From positions 28,701 through 92,700 of the forward strand of contig CAWIDG010000032.1 of the NCBI GenBank assembly GCA_963834875.1: DNA of 64,000 nt. Direction: 5' to 3'. Below are positions 29,352 to 40,410 of the stretch, one piece after another. Numbering within the stretch: the first letter of the stretch is position 1; each line of letters opens with the position of its first letter. The notes below the pieces were generated by a model, which did not search any database, was not told where the DNA came from, and saw only the letters and a list, made by a program, of their open reading frames with translations. Made by a program: the position numbers and the translations under genes. The DNA comes from DATAGF01 sp963834875 (lineage in GTDB: Bacteria > Actinomycetota > Thermoleophilia > Miltoncostaeales > Miltoncostaeaceae).

Positions 29352-30217
29352 CAGCCGAGCAGCTCCGGGAGCGCGCGCCGCGCGATCGTCAGGTCGTCGC
29401 GGCCCTTCACCGCCCAGCCGAGCGTGTCGCCGACGGACTCGGCGTCCACCGAGCCGATGCCGAGCGCGGCGAGCGCGCGCGTCCAGTCGATCGCCTCGGC
29501 CGGGCCCGGGGGCTTGGCGAGGTCCAGCGTGCGGAGCCGGCCGACGAGCTCGGCGACCGACTCGGCCAGGGCCCGGCTCGCCTCCGGCGCGCGCAGCCTG
29601 ATGATCTGGATCTCGCGCTCCCGCTCCGGGTAGTCGATCCAGTGGTACAGGCAGCGGCGCTTGAGGGCGTCGTGCAGCTCGCGGGTGCGGTTGGAGGTGA
29701 GCACCACGACCGGGGGCGACTCGGCGGTGACGGTCCCGATCTCGGGGATCGTCACGGCCGCGTCGGCCAGCACCTCGAGCAGGAAGGCCTCGAACTCCTC
29801 GTCGGCGCGGTCGAGCTCGTCGACGAGCAGCACGGCCCCGGACCCGGCGCGCACGGCGGCCAGCAGCGGCCGCTCGACCAGGAACTCCGGGCCGTACAGC
29901 TCGGCCGCCTTCCGGTCGGGGTCGAGCGAGCCCTCCTGGAGGGTCCGGGCGTAGAGCAGCTGGCGCGAGTAGTTCCACTCGTACAGCGCCTGGCCGGCGT
30001 CGATCCCCTCGTAGCACTGCAGCCGGATGAGCTGCGCGGGCAGGACCCGCGCGAGGGTGCGCGCGACCTCCGTCTTGCCGACCCCCGGCTCGCCCTCGAG
30101 CAGCAGCGGGCGGCGCAGGGCCAGGGCGAGGTAGAGGGACACGGCGAGGCCCCGGTCCGCGATGTAGCGCTCGCGCGCCAGGGCCTCCTGGAGCTGCTCG
30201 ACGTCGGTGAATTCCAT
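29351..30217 (-). CDS. coxD: MoxR-type AAA+ ATPase, CoxD family
   Basis: 288 residues. Walker A EGEPGVGKTE, Walker B VLLVDELDRADEEFE, sensor 1 VVLTSNRTRELHDALKRRC, and arginine-finger region RRCLYHWIDYPE, all typical of MoxR/CoxD. In Oligotropha carboxidovorans CoxD unfolds and matures CoxL so that the Cu-S-Mo site can be built. It is paired with CoxE and divergent from the XdhC gene across a 119-bp gap, so the two arms of the cox locus share a control region. Confidence 0.92.
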   Translation of the reverse strand: MEFTDVEQLQEALARERYIADRGLAVSLYLALALRRPLLLEGEPGVGKTEVARTLARVLPAQLIRLQCYEGIDAGQALYEWNYSRQLLYARTLQEGSLDPDRKAAELYGPEFLVERPLLAAVRAGSGAVLLVDELDRADEEFEAFLLEVLADAAVTIPEIGTVTAESPPVVVLTSNRTRELHDALKRRCLYHWIDYPEREREIQIIRLRAPEASRALAESVAELVGRLRTLDLAKPPGPAEAIDWTRALAALGIGSVDAESVGDTLGWAVKGRDDLTIARRALPELLG

Positions 30218-30276
30218 GCGGGCTCCCTGCCGTATATCGCGCTTCGGGACGTTGGAACCGGGAGTTCGTGATTATG

Positions 30277-30305
30277 TTGACGAACTTTCGGGCCGGCCGT
30301 AGGGT
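30277..30305 (+). promoter_or_regulatory. sigma-A-like promoter of the xdhC-cox-moaA operon
   Basis: TTGACG at 30277-30282 and TAGGGT at 30300-30305 are separated by 17 bp, in a stretch less GC-rich than its surroundings. Transcription would begin near 30312 and leave a short leader with GGAGGGGG before TTG 30337. This rules out the ATG at 30268 as start. Confidence 0.6.
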
Positions 30306-30336
30306 CGATGCCCCGGGCAACACGGAGGGGGCGCAT

Positions 30337-31365
30337 TTGCGGGACGTTCTGCCCACGCTCGAGCGCTGGATCAGCGACGGGCGGCGCGCGGCCATGGCCA
30401 CCGTGGTCACCGTCAACCGGTCCGCGCCGCGGGAGCCGGGCAGCGTGATGGCGGTCTCGGAGACCGGCGAGGTCGTCGGCTCGGTGACCGGAGGGTGCGT
30501 CGAGCCGGCGGTGTACGCGCAGGCCGAGGAGGTCCTGCAGGGCGCCGCGCCGCGGATGGCCACCTACGGCTACGCCGACGACGAGGCCTTCGAGGTCGGG
30601 CTGCCCTGCGGCGGCAACGTCGGGATCTTCGTCGAGCCGATGGAGCCGGACCTGGTGCGCGCGGTCGCCGCCGCCGTGCGCGAGGAGCGGCCGGTCGCCT
30701 ATCTGACCACCATCGGCGGCGCCGTCACCGGGAGCCCGCGGCTGATCGACGCGGAGGGGGAGCCCGCCGACGAGGTCGAGGCCGCCGCCCGGCCGCTGCT
30801 GCGCCTCGGCGAGAGCGGCGTCGTCACCGTCGGCGACGACGAGGTCTTCGTCTCGTCCTTCGTCCCGCGCCCGGCGATGTACGTCTTCGGCGCCATCGAC
30901 TTCGCCTCGGCCCTCTGCACGGTCGGCAAGTTCCTGGGGTACCGGGTGACCGTCTGCGACCCGCGCGCGATCTTCGTCACGCCGCAGCGCTTCCCGGACG
31001 CCGACGAGCTCGTCACGGAGTGGCCCCAGGAGTTCCTGGAGCGCGCGCCTGTGGACGAGCGCACCGCCATCTGCATCCTGACCCACGACGCCAAGTTCGA
31101 CGTGCCCGCGCTCAAGGCGGCCCTGGCGACGCCGGCGCGCTACATCGGCGCCATGGGCAGCCGCCGCACCACGGAGCGCCGGCGCGAGAAGCTCATCGAG
31201 GAGGGCGTGAGCGAGGATCAGCTCGAGCGCGTCCACGCCCCGATCGGCCTGCCGATCGCCTCGCGCACGCCGGAGGAGGTGGCCATCGCGATCGGCGCCG
31301 AGATCGTCTCCGTGGCCAACCGCGCGTCCCGGAAGGAGGGCGTTGCAGCTCGAACACGAGTTTGA
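30337..31365 (+). CDS. XdhC/CoxI family Mo-cofactor insertion factor
   Basis: 342 residues. XdhC family proteins bind molybdenum cofactor, protect its sulfurated form and hand it to xanthine-dehydrogenase-like enzymes. N-terminal domain: ATVVTVNRSAPREPGSVMAVSETGEVVGSVTGGCVE (in outline), then YGYADDEAFEVGLPCGGNVGIFVEP with the conserved Cys of GLPCGG. The Rossmann-like C-domain has ILTHDAKFDVPAL, YIGAMGSRRTTERR and IGLPIASRTPEEVAIAI. TTG 30337 follows a strong Shine-Dalgarno and lies downstream of the proposed promoter. Its end overlaps coxG by 23 bp. Confidence 0.9.
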   Translation: MRDVLPTLERWISDGRRAAMATVVTVNRSAPREPGSVMAVSETGEVVGSVTGGCVEPAVYAQAEEVLQGAAPRMATYGYADDEAFEVGLPCGGNVGIFVEPMEPDLVRAVAAAVREERPVAYLTTIGGAVTGSPRLIDAEGEPADEVEAAARPLLRLGESGVVTVGDDEVFVSSFVPRPAMYVFGAIDFASALCTVGKFLGYRVTVCDPRAIFVTPQRFPDADELVTEWPQEFLERAPVDERTAICILTHDAKFDVPALKAALATPARYIGAMGSRRTTERRREKLIEEGVSEDQLERVHAPIGLPIASRTPEEVAIAIGAEIVSVANRASRKEGVAARTRV

Positions 31366-31923
31366 GGTCCCGGCCTCGCCCGACCAGACGCTCGAGCTGC
31401 TGCTCGACGCGGAGCGGGTCGTGCCCTGCATGCCCGGGGCCAAGCTGCTCGAGGTCGTGGACGACCGCACGTGGAAGTCGGAGCTCGCCATCAGGCTCGG
31501 CCCGGTCGCGATGGATTTCCTGGCCGACGTGAAGATGCTCGACCGCGACGACGCCGCGCACGCGGTCAAGCTCGGCGTCAGCGCCCGCGACACGCGCGGC
31601 AAGGGCGGCGCCGAGGCCACCGTCGACTCGGTCCTGCGACCGACCGACTCGGGCGGGACCAACGTCGCCATGACGACGGACCTGCGGTTCTCCGGCCAGG
31701 CCGCCCAGCTCGGCCGGCCCGGGGTGGTCAAGGACGTCTCGAACAAGCTGGTCGGCCAGTTCGCCGACTGCATCAAGGGCCAGCTGTCGGCCGCGCCCGA
31801 GGAGCGGGCCGCGGCCGTGCGGGAGTCGCAGAAGCCCGCCTCGGGCCTCACGCTCGCGGTCACCGCGCTGGTGGGGGCGATCAAACGACTGCTCGGCTTC
31901 GGCCGGGAGAGGGGGGAGACCAC

Positions 31924-31927
<4 letters not shown>
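31343..31927 (+). CDS. coxG: CoxG family SRPBCC protein
   Basis: 194 residues. N-terminal SRPBCC/CoxG domain (1-150): LEHEFEVPASPDQTLELLLDAERVVPCMPGAKL, then LAIRLGPVAMDFLADVKM, typical of CO-dehydrogenase subunit G. The C-terminus is a hydrophobic amphipathic tail (LAVTALVGAIKRLLGFGR); in Oligotropha the CoxG tail is thought to recruit the enzyme to the membrane. TTG start inside the end of xdhC. The GTG of coxS overlaps its stop. Confidence 0.9.
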
Positions 31928-32382
<455 letters not shown>

Positions 32383-32392
32383 GGAGGGGACG

Positions 32393-34778
<2,386 letters not shown>

Positions 34779-34782
<4 letters not shown>

Positions 34783-35627
34783 TCCCGGCGAATTTCGACT
34801 ACGAGGTCGCGGAGTCGGTCGACCACGCCCTCGAGCTGCTGCGCACCAAGGAGGACGCGAAGCTCATCGCGGGCGGCCACAGCCTCCTGCCGCTGATGAA
34901 GCTCCGGCTCGCCCGGCCGGGCGACGCTGGTCGACATCGGCCGGCTCTCCGAGCTGTCCGGCGTCAGGGACAAGGGGGACCACCTCGCCATCGGCGCGCT
35001 CACGCGCCACAACGACCTCAACCGCGACCCGGCCGCCAACGAGCACTGCCCGCTCATCGCCTACGCGGCCGGCCTGGTGGGCGACCCCCAGGTCCGCCAC
35101 CGCGGCACGATCGGCGGCTCGCTGGCGCACGGCGACCCGGCCTCCGACCTCCCGACGATCGCCCTGACGCTCGACGCCGACATCGTCGCCCGCGGGCCCA
35201 ACGGCGAGCGCACGATCGACGCGGCGGACTTCTTCAGGGGGTTCTTCGAGACCGCCCTCGGCGAGGACGAGATCATCACCGAGGTGCGGGTGCCGAAGGT
35301 CGGCACGCGCCGGCTGGAGCTACCTCAAGTTCCGCCAGCGGTCGCTCGACTGGGCCACGGTCGGCGTCGCCGCCCTGGTGGGGGCGCAGAACGGCTCCAT
35401 CGAGGGCGCGCGCGTCGGGCTCACCAACATGGGCCAGACGCCGCTGCGGGCCTCGGCCGCCGAGGCGGCCCTGGCCGGCGCCGCGCGCGACGCAGGTCAA
35501 GGGCGCGGCGGAGAAGGCCGACGAGGGCACCGACCCGCCCAGCGACACCTGGGCGAGCGCCGACTTCCGCCGCCACCTCGCCCGCGTCCTCACCGGCCGG
35601 GCCGTGGAGGAGGCGCTCTCGCGGTAG
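34779..35627 (+). CDS. coxM: CO-dehydrogenase-like medium subunit, FAD-binding (three frame breaks)
   Basis: About 281 residues. FAD motif AGGHSLLPLMKLRLARP near residue 30 and RHRGTIGGSLAHGDPASDLP near 105 bind the FAD pyrophosphate; the C-terminal domain (SYLKFRQRSLDWATVGVAAL, LTNMGQTPLRA) is the CO_deh_flav_C fold. Electrons leave the enzyme here. Extra bases near 34920, 35315 and 35490 explain the frame changes. ATG overlaps the coxL stop (ATGA). Order is G-S-L-M here, against M-S-L in Oligotropha. Confidence 0.9.
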
Positions 35628-35646
35628 ACGCGCTACACATGTCGTC

Positions 35647-36642
35647 ATGAGCCAGCCGCTCGTCGACGGCTTCGGACGGACGCACCGGTCGCTGCGCCTC
35701 TCGGTCACCGACCGGTGCAACCTCCGCTGCCGCTACTGCATGCCCGCCGAGGGCATGAAGTGGCTGCCGCGCGAGGAGCTGCTCACCGACGACGAGCTCG
35801 TCCGGATGGTGTCGCTCTTCGCCCGCATGGGCATCAGCGAGATCCGCGTCACCGGGGGCGAGCCGCTCGTGCGCCCCGGTCTCCCCGAGCTGATCGGCCG
35901 CATCACCTCGGTGCCGGGGGTCCGCGAGGTCGCGATGACCACCAACGGCGTGCTGCTCGCGGGCGTCGTGGACGAGCTGGTGCGCAACGGCCTCCACCGG
36001 GTGAACGTCAGCATCGACTCGCTCGACCCCGAGCGCTTCGCCATGATCACCCGCCGCCGCGACCTCGACCGGGTGCTGGCCGGCCTCGCCGCCTGCGAGC
36101 GCCACCCGTCGCTGCGGCCCATCAAGGTCAACGCGGTCGCGCTGCGCGGCCTCAGCGAGCCGGACGTCCTGCCGCTCGCCGCGCTCGCCCGGCGGCGGCC
36201 CTACGTCGTGCGCTTCATCGAGGTGATGCCGCTCGACGCGCCCCGCGAGTGGACCCGCGAGGCGGTGCTCTCGGGCGAGGAGCTCCGCGAGCTGATCGGC
36301 GCCCGCTGGCCGCTGCTGCCGATGGCCCCGGAGCGGGCCTCGGCCACCGGGACGAGCTGGCGCTTCGCCGACGGCGCCGGGACGCTGCAGTTCGTCTCGT
36401 CGGTCACCGAGCCCTTCTGCGCCAGCTGCGACCGGCTGCGCCTGACGGCCGACGGCCAGCTCCGCACGTGCCTCTTCGCAGAGTGGGAGACCGACCTGCG
36501 CGGCCCGCTGCGCGCGGGCGCGGACGACGCCGAGCTGGCGGAGATCGCCGCCGCTGCCGTCTCCCGCAAGGAGGCGGGCCACGGCATGGCCGACCCCGAG
36601 TGGACCTACACGGGCCGGCCGATGAGCCTCATCGGAGGCTAG
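35647..36642 (+). CDS. moaA: GTP 3',8-cyclase
   Basis: 331 residues. Radical SAM enzyme that turns GTP into 3',8-cyclo-GTP, first step of molybdopterin synthesis. SAM cluster motif DRCNLRCRYCMP (C-x3-C-x2-C), GGEPLVRPGLP, NVSIDSLDPERF, and the second [4Fe-4S] site in EPFCASCDRLRLTADGQLRTCLF. The C-terminus ends IGG, the conserved double Gly needed for activity. ATG 35647, 19 bp after coxM, so in the cox operon. No frame break. No moaC, moaD or moaE is in the window. Confidence 0.96.
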   Translation: MSQPLVDGFGRTHRSLRLSVTDRCNLRCRYCMPAEGMKWLPREELLTDDELVRMVSLFARMGISEIRVTGGEPLVRPGLPELIGRITSVPGVREVAMTTNGVLLAGVVDELVRNGLHRVNVSIDSLDPERFAMITRRRDLDRVLAGLAACERHPSLRPIKVNAVALRGLSEPDVLPLAALARRRPYVVRFIEVMPLDAPREWTREAVLSGEELRELIGARWPLLPMAPERASATGTSWRFADGAGTLQFVSSVTEPFCASCDRLRLTADGQLRTCLFAEWETDLRGPLRAGADDAELAEIAAAAVSRKEAGHGMADPEWTYTGRPMSLIGG

Positions 36643-36646
36643 GCGA

Positions 36647-36802
36647 CAATGCGGATGGCCGCCTCTCGGCGGGCGGCCATGCGCGCCTCCAGGGCCCTGG
36701 CCGGGCCCTCCGGCAGACGGCGGCACCGCCTGCGGCGGAGGCTGGCCGCCTTGGACCCCCTGGCGCGCATGGCCGCCCGCTAAGAGGCGCTCATCCGCAT
36801 TG
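36647..36802. repeat. 41-bp near-perfect inverted repeat with 74-bp structured loop
   Basis: Left arm 36647-36687 starts CAATGCGGATG and ends GCGGCCATGCGCGCC; the right arm 36762-36802 is its reverse complement with about four mismatches. The 74-bp interior contains further stem-forming CTCCGGC...GCGGAG sequence. It lies between the moaA stop and the convergent VOC gene, whose last seven codons are inside the right arm. It could be a bidirectional terminator or a MITE-like element; size and arm length favour the latter. Confidence 0.8.
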
Positions 36803-37205
36803 ACCTCCGCTCCTGCACCAGCCAGGCGTTGCCGTCGGGGTCGGCGAAGGAGAGGAACGAGGCGTAGTCGCGCCGCTCGGGGTCGAGCCCGGGCGCCCGC
36901 CCCTCGGGGCCGAAGTGGAAGGGCTCGCTCACGTCAACGCCGCGCCCGGCCAGCTCCGCGCGCGCGGCCTCGGCGTCGGGCACCACCAGGTGCAGGCCCC
37001 GGGTCAACCCGGGCTCGGACTCGGTGATCCCGACGCCCACGGCGATCGAGCACGCCGACCCCGGCGGGGTGAGCTGCACGACGCGGAAGGCGTCTCCCGC
37101 GCGGTGGTCAACGTCCACACGGAAGCCGGCCTTCTCGGCGTAGAAGTCCTTCGCCCGGTCGACATCCGACACCGGCACCACCACCAGCTCGAGCTTCCAG
37201 TCCAT
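36780..37205 (-). CDS. VOC family (glyoxalase-like) protein
   Basis: 141 residues. Two beta-alpha-beta-beta-beta modules of the vicinal oxygen chelate fold: ELVVVPVSDVDRAKDFYAEKAGFRVDVDHRA at the start and HLVVPDAEAARAELAGRGVDVSEPFHF, then SFADPDGNAWLVQER with the usual metal Glu near the end. Many such proteins act in resistance or degradation, but function cannot be inferred. The C-terminal MRMSAS is encoded by the arm of the inverted repeat, so the element may have replaced the original end. ATG 37205. Confidence 0.85.
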   Translation of the reverse strand: MDWKLELVVVPVSDVDRAKDFYAEKAGFRVDVDHRAGDAFRVVQLTPPGSACSIAVGVGITESEPGLTRGLHLVVPDAEAARAELAGRGVDVSEPFHFGPEGRAPGLDPERRDYASFLSFADPDGNAWLVQERRSMRMSAS

Positions 37206-37383
37206 GATCGGTCCTCCTCGTCGCGTGATCGGATCATGCCGCTCATGGGGTGGGACCTCGGATCGCCAGAGAACTCAGCGGCAGGTCGCGGCTCAGCAGG
37301 TACTGGTGGGCGCCTCGCCGCCTCCACGTGGCGGCGCACCGTCCCCCCTGGCCGCGCCGGGCCCGCGGCGATATGAATGCGGC

Positions 37384-38412
37384 GTGCGGGCCCGGCTCGC
37401 GACGGTCCTCCTCATCGGCGCCGCGCTCGCCGCGCCGGCCCACGCCGGGGCGGCGACGATCTCGGGCGCCGACGGGGAGGTCTGGAACGCCGCCGACCCG
37501 GCCCCGACCTACACCGTCACGGCCTCCCGGGGATCGCGTGTCGAGTGGCGCCTCGAAGGGCGCGGTGGAGGGTGGACGCGCGGGAGGTCACCGCTCGTGG
37601 TGGCCTTCGACCCGATCGCCGACGGCCAGCACGTCCTGCTCGCCCGCGACCGCCGGGGCGGCGGCGACGACGATGACTGACGATGACGACGATGGCGACG
37701 ACGACGATGACGACGGCGACGGGGGCGACGGGAACGACGTCGCGCGCAGGCGCTTCCGCGTGGACACGGTCGCGCCGAGGATCAACATCGGCGAGCCGCG
37801 GGCCCGGGGCCTCCTACGCATTCGGGCAGATCGTCGCGGCGCGGTACTCGTGCACCGGGGCGGTGACCTGCGCCGGACCGGTGGCCGACGGGCAGGCCCT
37901 GGCGACCGATCGCGTCGGACCGGCGAGCTTCGTCGTGCGCTCCGTCGACGACGCGGGCAACGTGACGACGGCGGCGGTGGACTACGCGGTCGCGCCCGCC
38001 CCGGCGCCGCCCCGCGGCCGCGGCCCCCGCCGGCCCGGCCGTCCTCCAGCCGCCCCGAGCGCGCCGGCCGCCGGCGGCAGCGATCCGCCTCGCGCGCAAC
38101 CACCGGCTCATGTCGCCGGCCGCGGCCAGCCGGCTCAAGACCCTGCGGCCGCTGCTGCGCTGGCGGCCCCGTCGCGGCGCGCGGCTCTACAACGTCCAGG
38201 TGTTCGAGGTGAAGGGCTCCTCGGTCCGCAAGGTGCTGTCGGCCTTCCCCGCCGGGCCCCGCCTGCGCGTCCCGGCCCGCACGCTCGCCGTCGGCCGGAC
38301 CTACGCCTGGCGCGTGTGGCCCTACCTGCGCGGCCGCTATCCGAAGACCCCGATCGGGGTGAGCATCTTCGAGGTCGCGGGCGCGCCGGGCCGTCAGGGC
38401 AGCGGGCTGTAG
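37384..38412 (+). CDS. exported Asp-rich beta-sandwich protein (three frame breaks)
   Basis: About 341 residues across breaks. Signal peptide VRARLATVLLIGAALAAPAHA. A first beta domain (ISGADGEVWNAADPAPTYTVTA) leads to a linker of about 30 Asp/Gly residues from GAC/GAT repeats (37662-37735). Next is an Ig/HYR-like domain (SYAFGQIVAARYSC, then SVDDAGNVTTAAVDY, with two Cys) and an Ala/Pro linker. It ends in a fibronectin-III-like domain (LYNVQVFEVKG, TYAWRVWPYLRGRYP). Extra bases near 37673, 37803 and between 38000 and 38100 join the frames. Probably cell-surface; function unknown. It overlaps moeA by 19 bp tail to tail. Confidence 0.65.
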
Positions 38413-39566
38413 GCCACCTCCTCGCCGGCGCGCAGGCCGCCCTCCTGCGCCGGGATCCAGGCGATCGCGTCGGCTCCGCAGAGCGAGGTGATCGCGTGCG
38501 AGCCCTGCTGGGGCATCGGGTCGAGCGCGCCGTCGACGAGCCGGCAGCGGGGCAGGTCCACCCGGTCGGCCCACGTGGGCACGTCGCGCGCCAGGGGCGC
38601 GCGCCGGCGCCAGTCCTCGCCGCGCCCGAGCAGCTCGCGGCCGATCAGGTGGAACCCGACGGCGGCCGACACCGGGTTGCCGGGGAGCCCCAGCACCACC
38701 TGGTCGCCGCGGCGGCCGAGCCAGACCGGGCGGCAGGGGTCGGCCCTCACCCCCCGGAAGACCTCCTCCACCTCGATGCGCGCGAGCGCGGCGCGGACGT
38801 GGTCGTGGCGGCCGCCGCCGACGCCCCCGGCCGTGACCACCAGCTCCGGGCGCTCGTCGCCCTCGTCGAGCAGGGCCTCGAGGGCCAGGATCGTCTCGTC
38901 AACGTCGTCGCCCACGGTCAGCGCCGCGACGGGCCGCGCGCCCGCCGCCGCGGCCTGGGCCGCGAGCCCGACCCGGCTCGAGTCCCACACCGCCCCGGGG
39001 CGGGGTCGCGCGCCCAGCGGGATCAGCTCGGCCCCGGTCGCCATCAGCGCGAGCCGGGGGCGCCGGCGGCAGCTCGCCGACGCGTGCCCCGCCGAGCCGA
39101 GCGCGACGACCTCGTGGGGCCCGACCCAGGCGCCGGCCTCCAGCAGCACGGCGTCGCGCCCGATCACCTCCCCGCGCCGGCGAACGTGGTCGCCCGCCGC
39201 GACGGCCGGCACCCGGACGCCGCCGTCCTCCTCCCGGGTGAGCTCGACGGGCACGACCGCGTCGGCGCCCTCGGGGAGCGCGGCGCCGGTCGAGATCCGC
39301 GCCGCCTCGCCGGGGCCCAGCGCCGCCGCGAGCGGCGCCCCGGCCGCGCTCTCGCCGCAGACCCTGAGCGCCCCGGGCGCGTCGGCCGCCCGGACGGCGT
39401 AGCCGTCCATCGCCGAGACGTCCCCCGGCGGGACGTCGGCCCTCGCCGTGACGGCCGCGGCGAGGCGGCGCCCGGCGGCCGACGCCACCGGGACGTCCTC
39501 GGCCTCGGTGCGCACCGCGTGCCGGCGCGCCAGGTCGAGCGCGTGCTGAAGGGTCACGTCGCGCAC
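38394..39566 (-). CDS. moeA: molybdopterin molybdenumtransferase
   Basis: 390 residues. Inserts molybdate into adenylated molybdopterin. Domain blocks: VPPGDVSAMDGYAVRA, ISTGAALPEGADAVVPVE, GDHVRRRGEVI, ELVVTAGGVGGGRHDHVRAA and LGLPGNPVSAAVGF. The usual GGVSVGDxD loop reads GGVGGGRHD here, a departure in the catalytic loop that may reflect divergence. The C-terminal domain IV has DPMPQQGSHAITSLCGADA. GTG 39566 starts the protein with RDVTLQHALDLAR. Divergent from mobA by 76 bp. Confidence 0.92.
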   Translation of the reverse strand: MRDVTLQHALDLARRHAVRTEAEDVPVASAAGRRLAAAVTARADVPPGDVSAMDGYAVRAADAPGALRVCGESAAGAPLAAALGPGEAARISTGAALPEGADAVVPVELTREEDGGVRVPAVAAGDHVRRRGEVIGRDAVLLEAGAWVGPHEVVALGSAGHASASCRRRPRLALMATGAELIPLGARPRPGAVWDSSRVGLAAQAAAAGARPVAALTVGDDVDETILALEALLDEGDERPELVVTAGGVGGGRHDHVRAALARIEVEEVFRGVRADPCRPVWLGRRGDQVVLGLPGNPVSAAVGFHLIGRELLGRGEDWRRRAPLARDVPTWADRVDLPRCRLVDGALDPMPQQGSHAITSLCGADAIAWIPAQEGGLRAGEEVAYSPLP

Positions 39567-39642
39567 CGCCGCATCGTATTCGGCAGGCCTGGCCGGGCTC
39601 CGGCTGCGCCGGGGCGCGCCCGTCCAGGCATAGGATCCCCCG

Positions 39643-40410
39643 GTGACGGGTACCGCCGGGATCGTCCTCGCCGGAGGGCGGTCGTCTCGCATGGGCACCG
39701 CCAAGGCCGCCCTCGAGTGGCACGGCTCGACGCTGCTGCGCCGCGTCGCCGGCATCGTCGGCCGGGCGGCCGGGCCGGTCGTGGTGGTCCGCGCCCCGGG
39801 CCAGGCGCTGCCCCCGTTGCCCGGCGACGTGCGGGTGGTCGAGGACGCGCGGGAGGGCCGCGGGCCGCTGCAGGGCCTGTTGGCGGGCCTCGAGGCGCTC
39901 GACCCCGCCGTCGAGGTCGCCTACGTCTCGGCGGTCGACGTGCCGCTGCTGCACCCGTCCTTCGTACGGCGCGCCCTCGCGGCCGTGGGCCCCGGCGACG
40001 ACGCGGCCGTGCCGCGCAGCGGCGGGCGCAGCCACCCCCTGGCCGCCGCCTACCGTGCGGCGCTGCGCCCGGAGGTCGCCCGCCTGCTCGAGCGGGACCG
40101 GCGCCGCATGGACGACCTGGTGGCGCGGTGCCGCGTGGCGTGGCTGGACGAGGAGGCCGTCGGCCCGGGCAGCCTGAGCAACCTCAACGACCCCGCCGAC
40201 TACGCCGCCGCCCGCGCGCTGCCCCCGCCCGAGGTGAGGGTGCAACGCGGCGGCGCCGTCCGCTCCTCACGCGCCGCCACCCTCGGCGAGGCGCTCGGGG
40301 CCGGCGCGGGGCTCGCGGTGGCCGTCAACGGCGAGCCCGTGGCGTGGGACCCCGAGCACCCCCTGGTGGCCGGCGACCTCGTCACGGTGGGGAGCGTCAG
40401 CCCGGGATGA
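39643..40410 (+). CDS. mobA: MobA-type guanylyltransferase fused to MoaD/ThiS-like domain
   Basis: 255 residues. Residues 1-190 are MobA: GIVLAGGRSSRMGTAKAALEW with GTP-binding loop, EGRGPLQGLLAGL, VSAVDVPLLHPSFV and the ending LSNLNDPADYAAA. MobA attaches GMP to molybdopterin, giving the bis-MGD cofactor for formate-dehydrogenase-like enzymes. Residues about 197-255 resemble MoaD/ThiS beta-grasp proteins (TLGEALGAGAGLAVAVNGEPV, HPLVAGDLVTV). The end reads SVSPG, not the GG that MoaD needs for thiocarboxylation. The stop overlaps the convergent fdhF-like gene by 14 bp. Confidence 0.85.
   Translation: MTGTAGIVLAGGRSSRMGTAKAALEWHGSTLLRRVAGIVGRAAGPVVVVRAPGQALPPLPGDVRVVEDAREGRGPLQGLLAGLEALDPAVEVAYVSAVDVPLLHPSFVRRALAAVGPGDDAAVPRSGGRSHPLAAAYRAALRPEVARLLERDRRRMDDLVARCRVAWLDEEAVGPGSLSNLNDPADYAAARALPPPEVRVQRGGAVRSSRAATLGEALGAGAGLAVAVNGEPVAWDPEHPLVAGDLVTVGSVSPG

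Noticed and set aside
30268..30336. ATG 30268 as start of the XdhC gene
   Set aside because: It lies upstream of the likely promoter boxes, and the added residues do not look like XdhC. TTG 30337 has the Shine-Dalgarno.
36780..36802. Inverted repeat as a simple intrinsic terminator
   Set aside because: No T run, arms too long, and it codes for the end of a gene.
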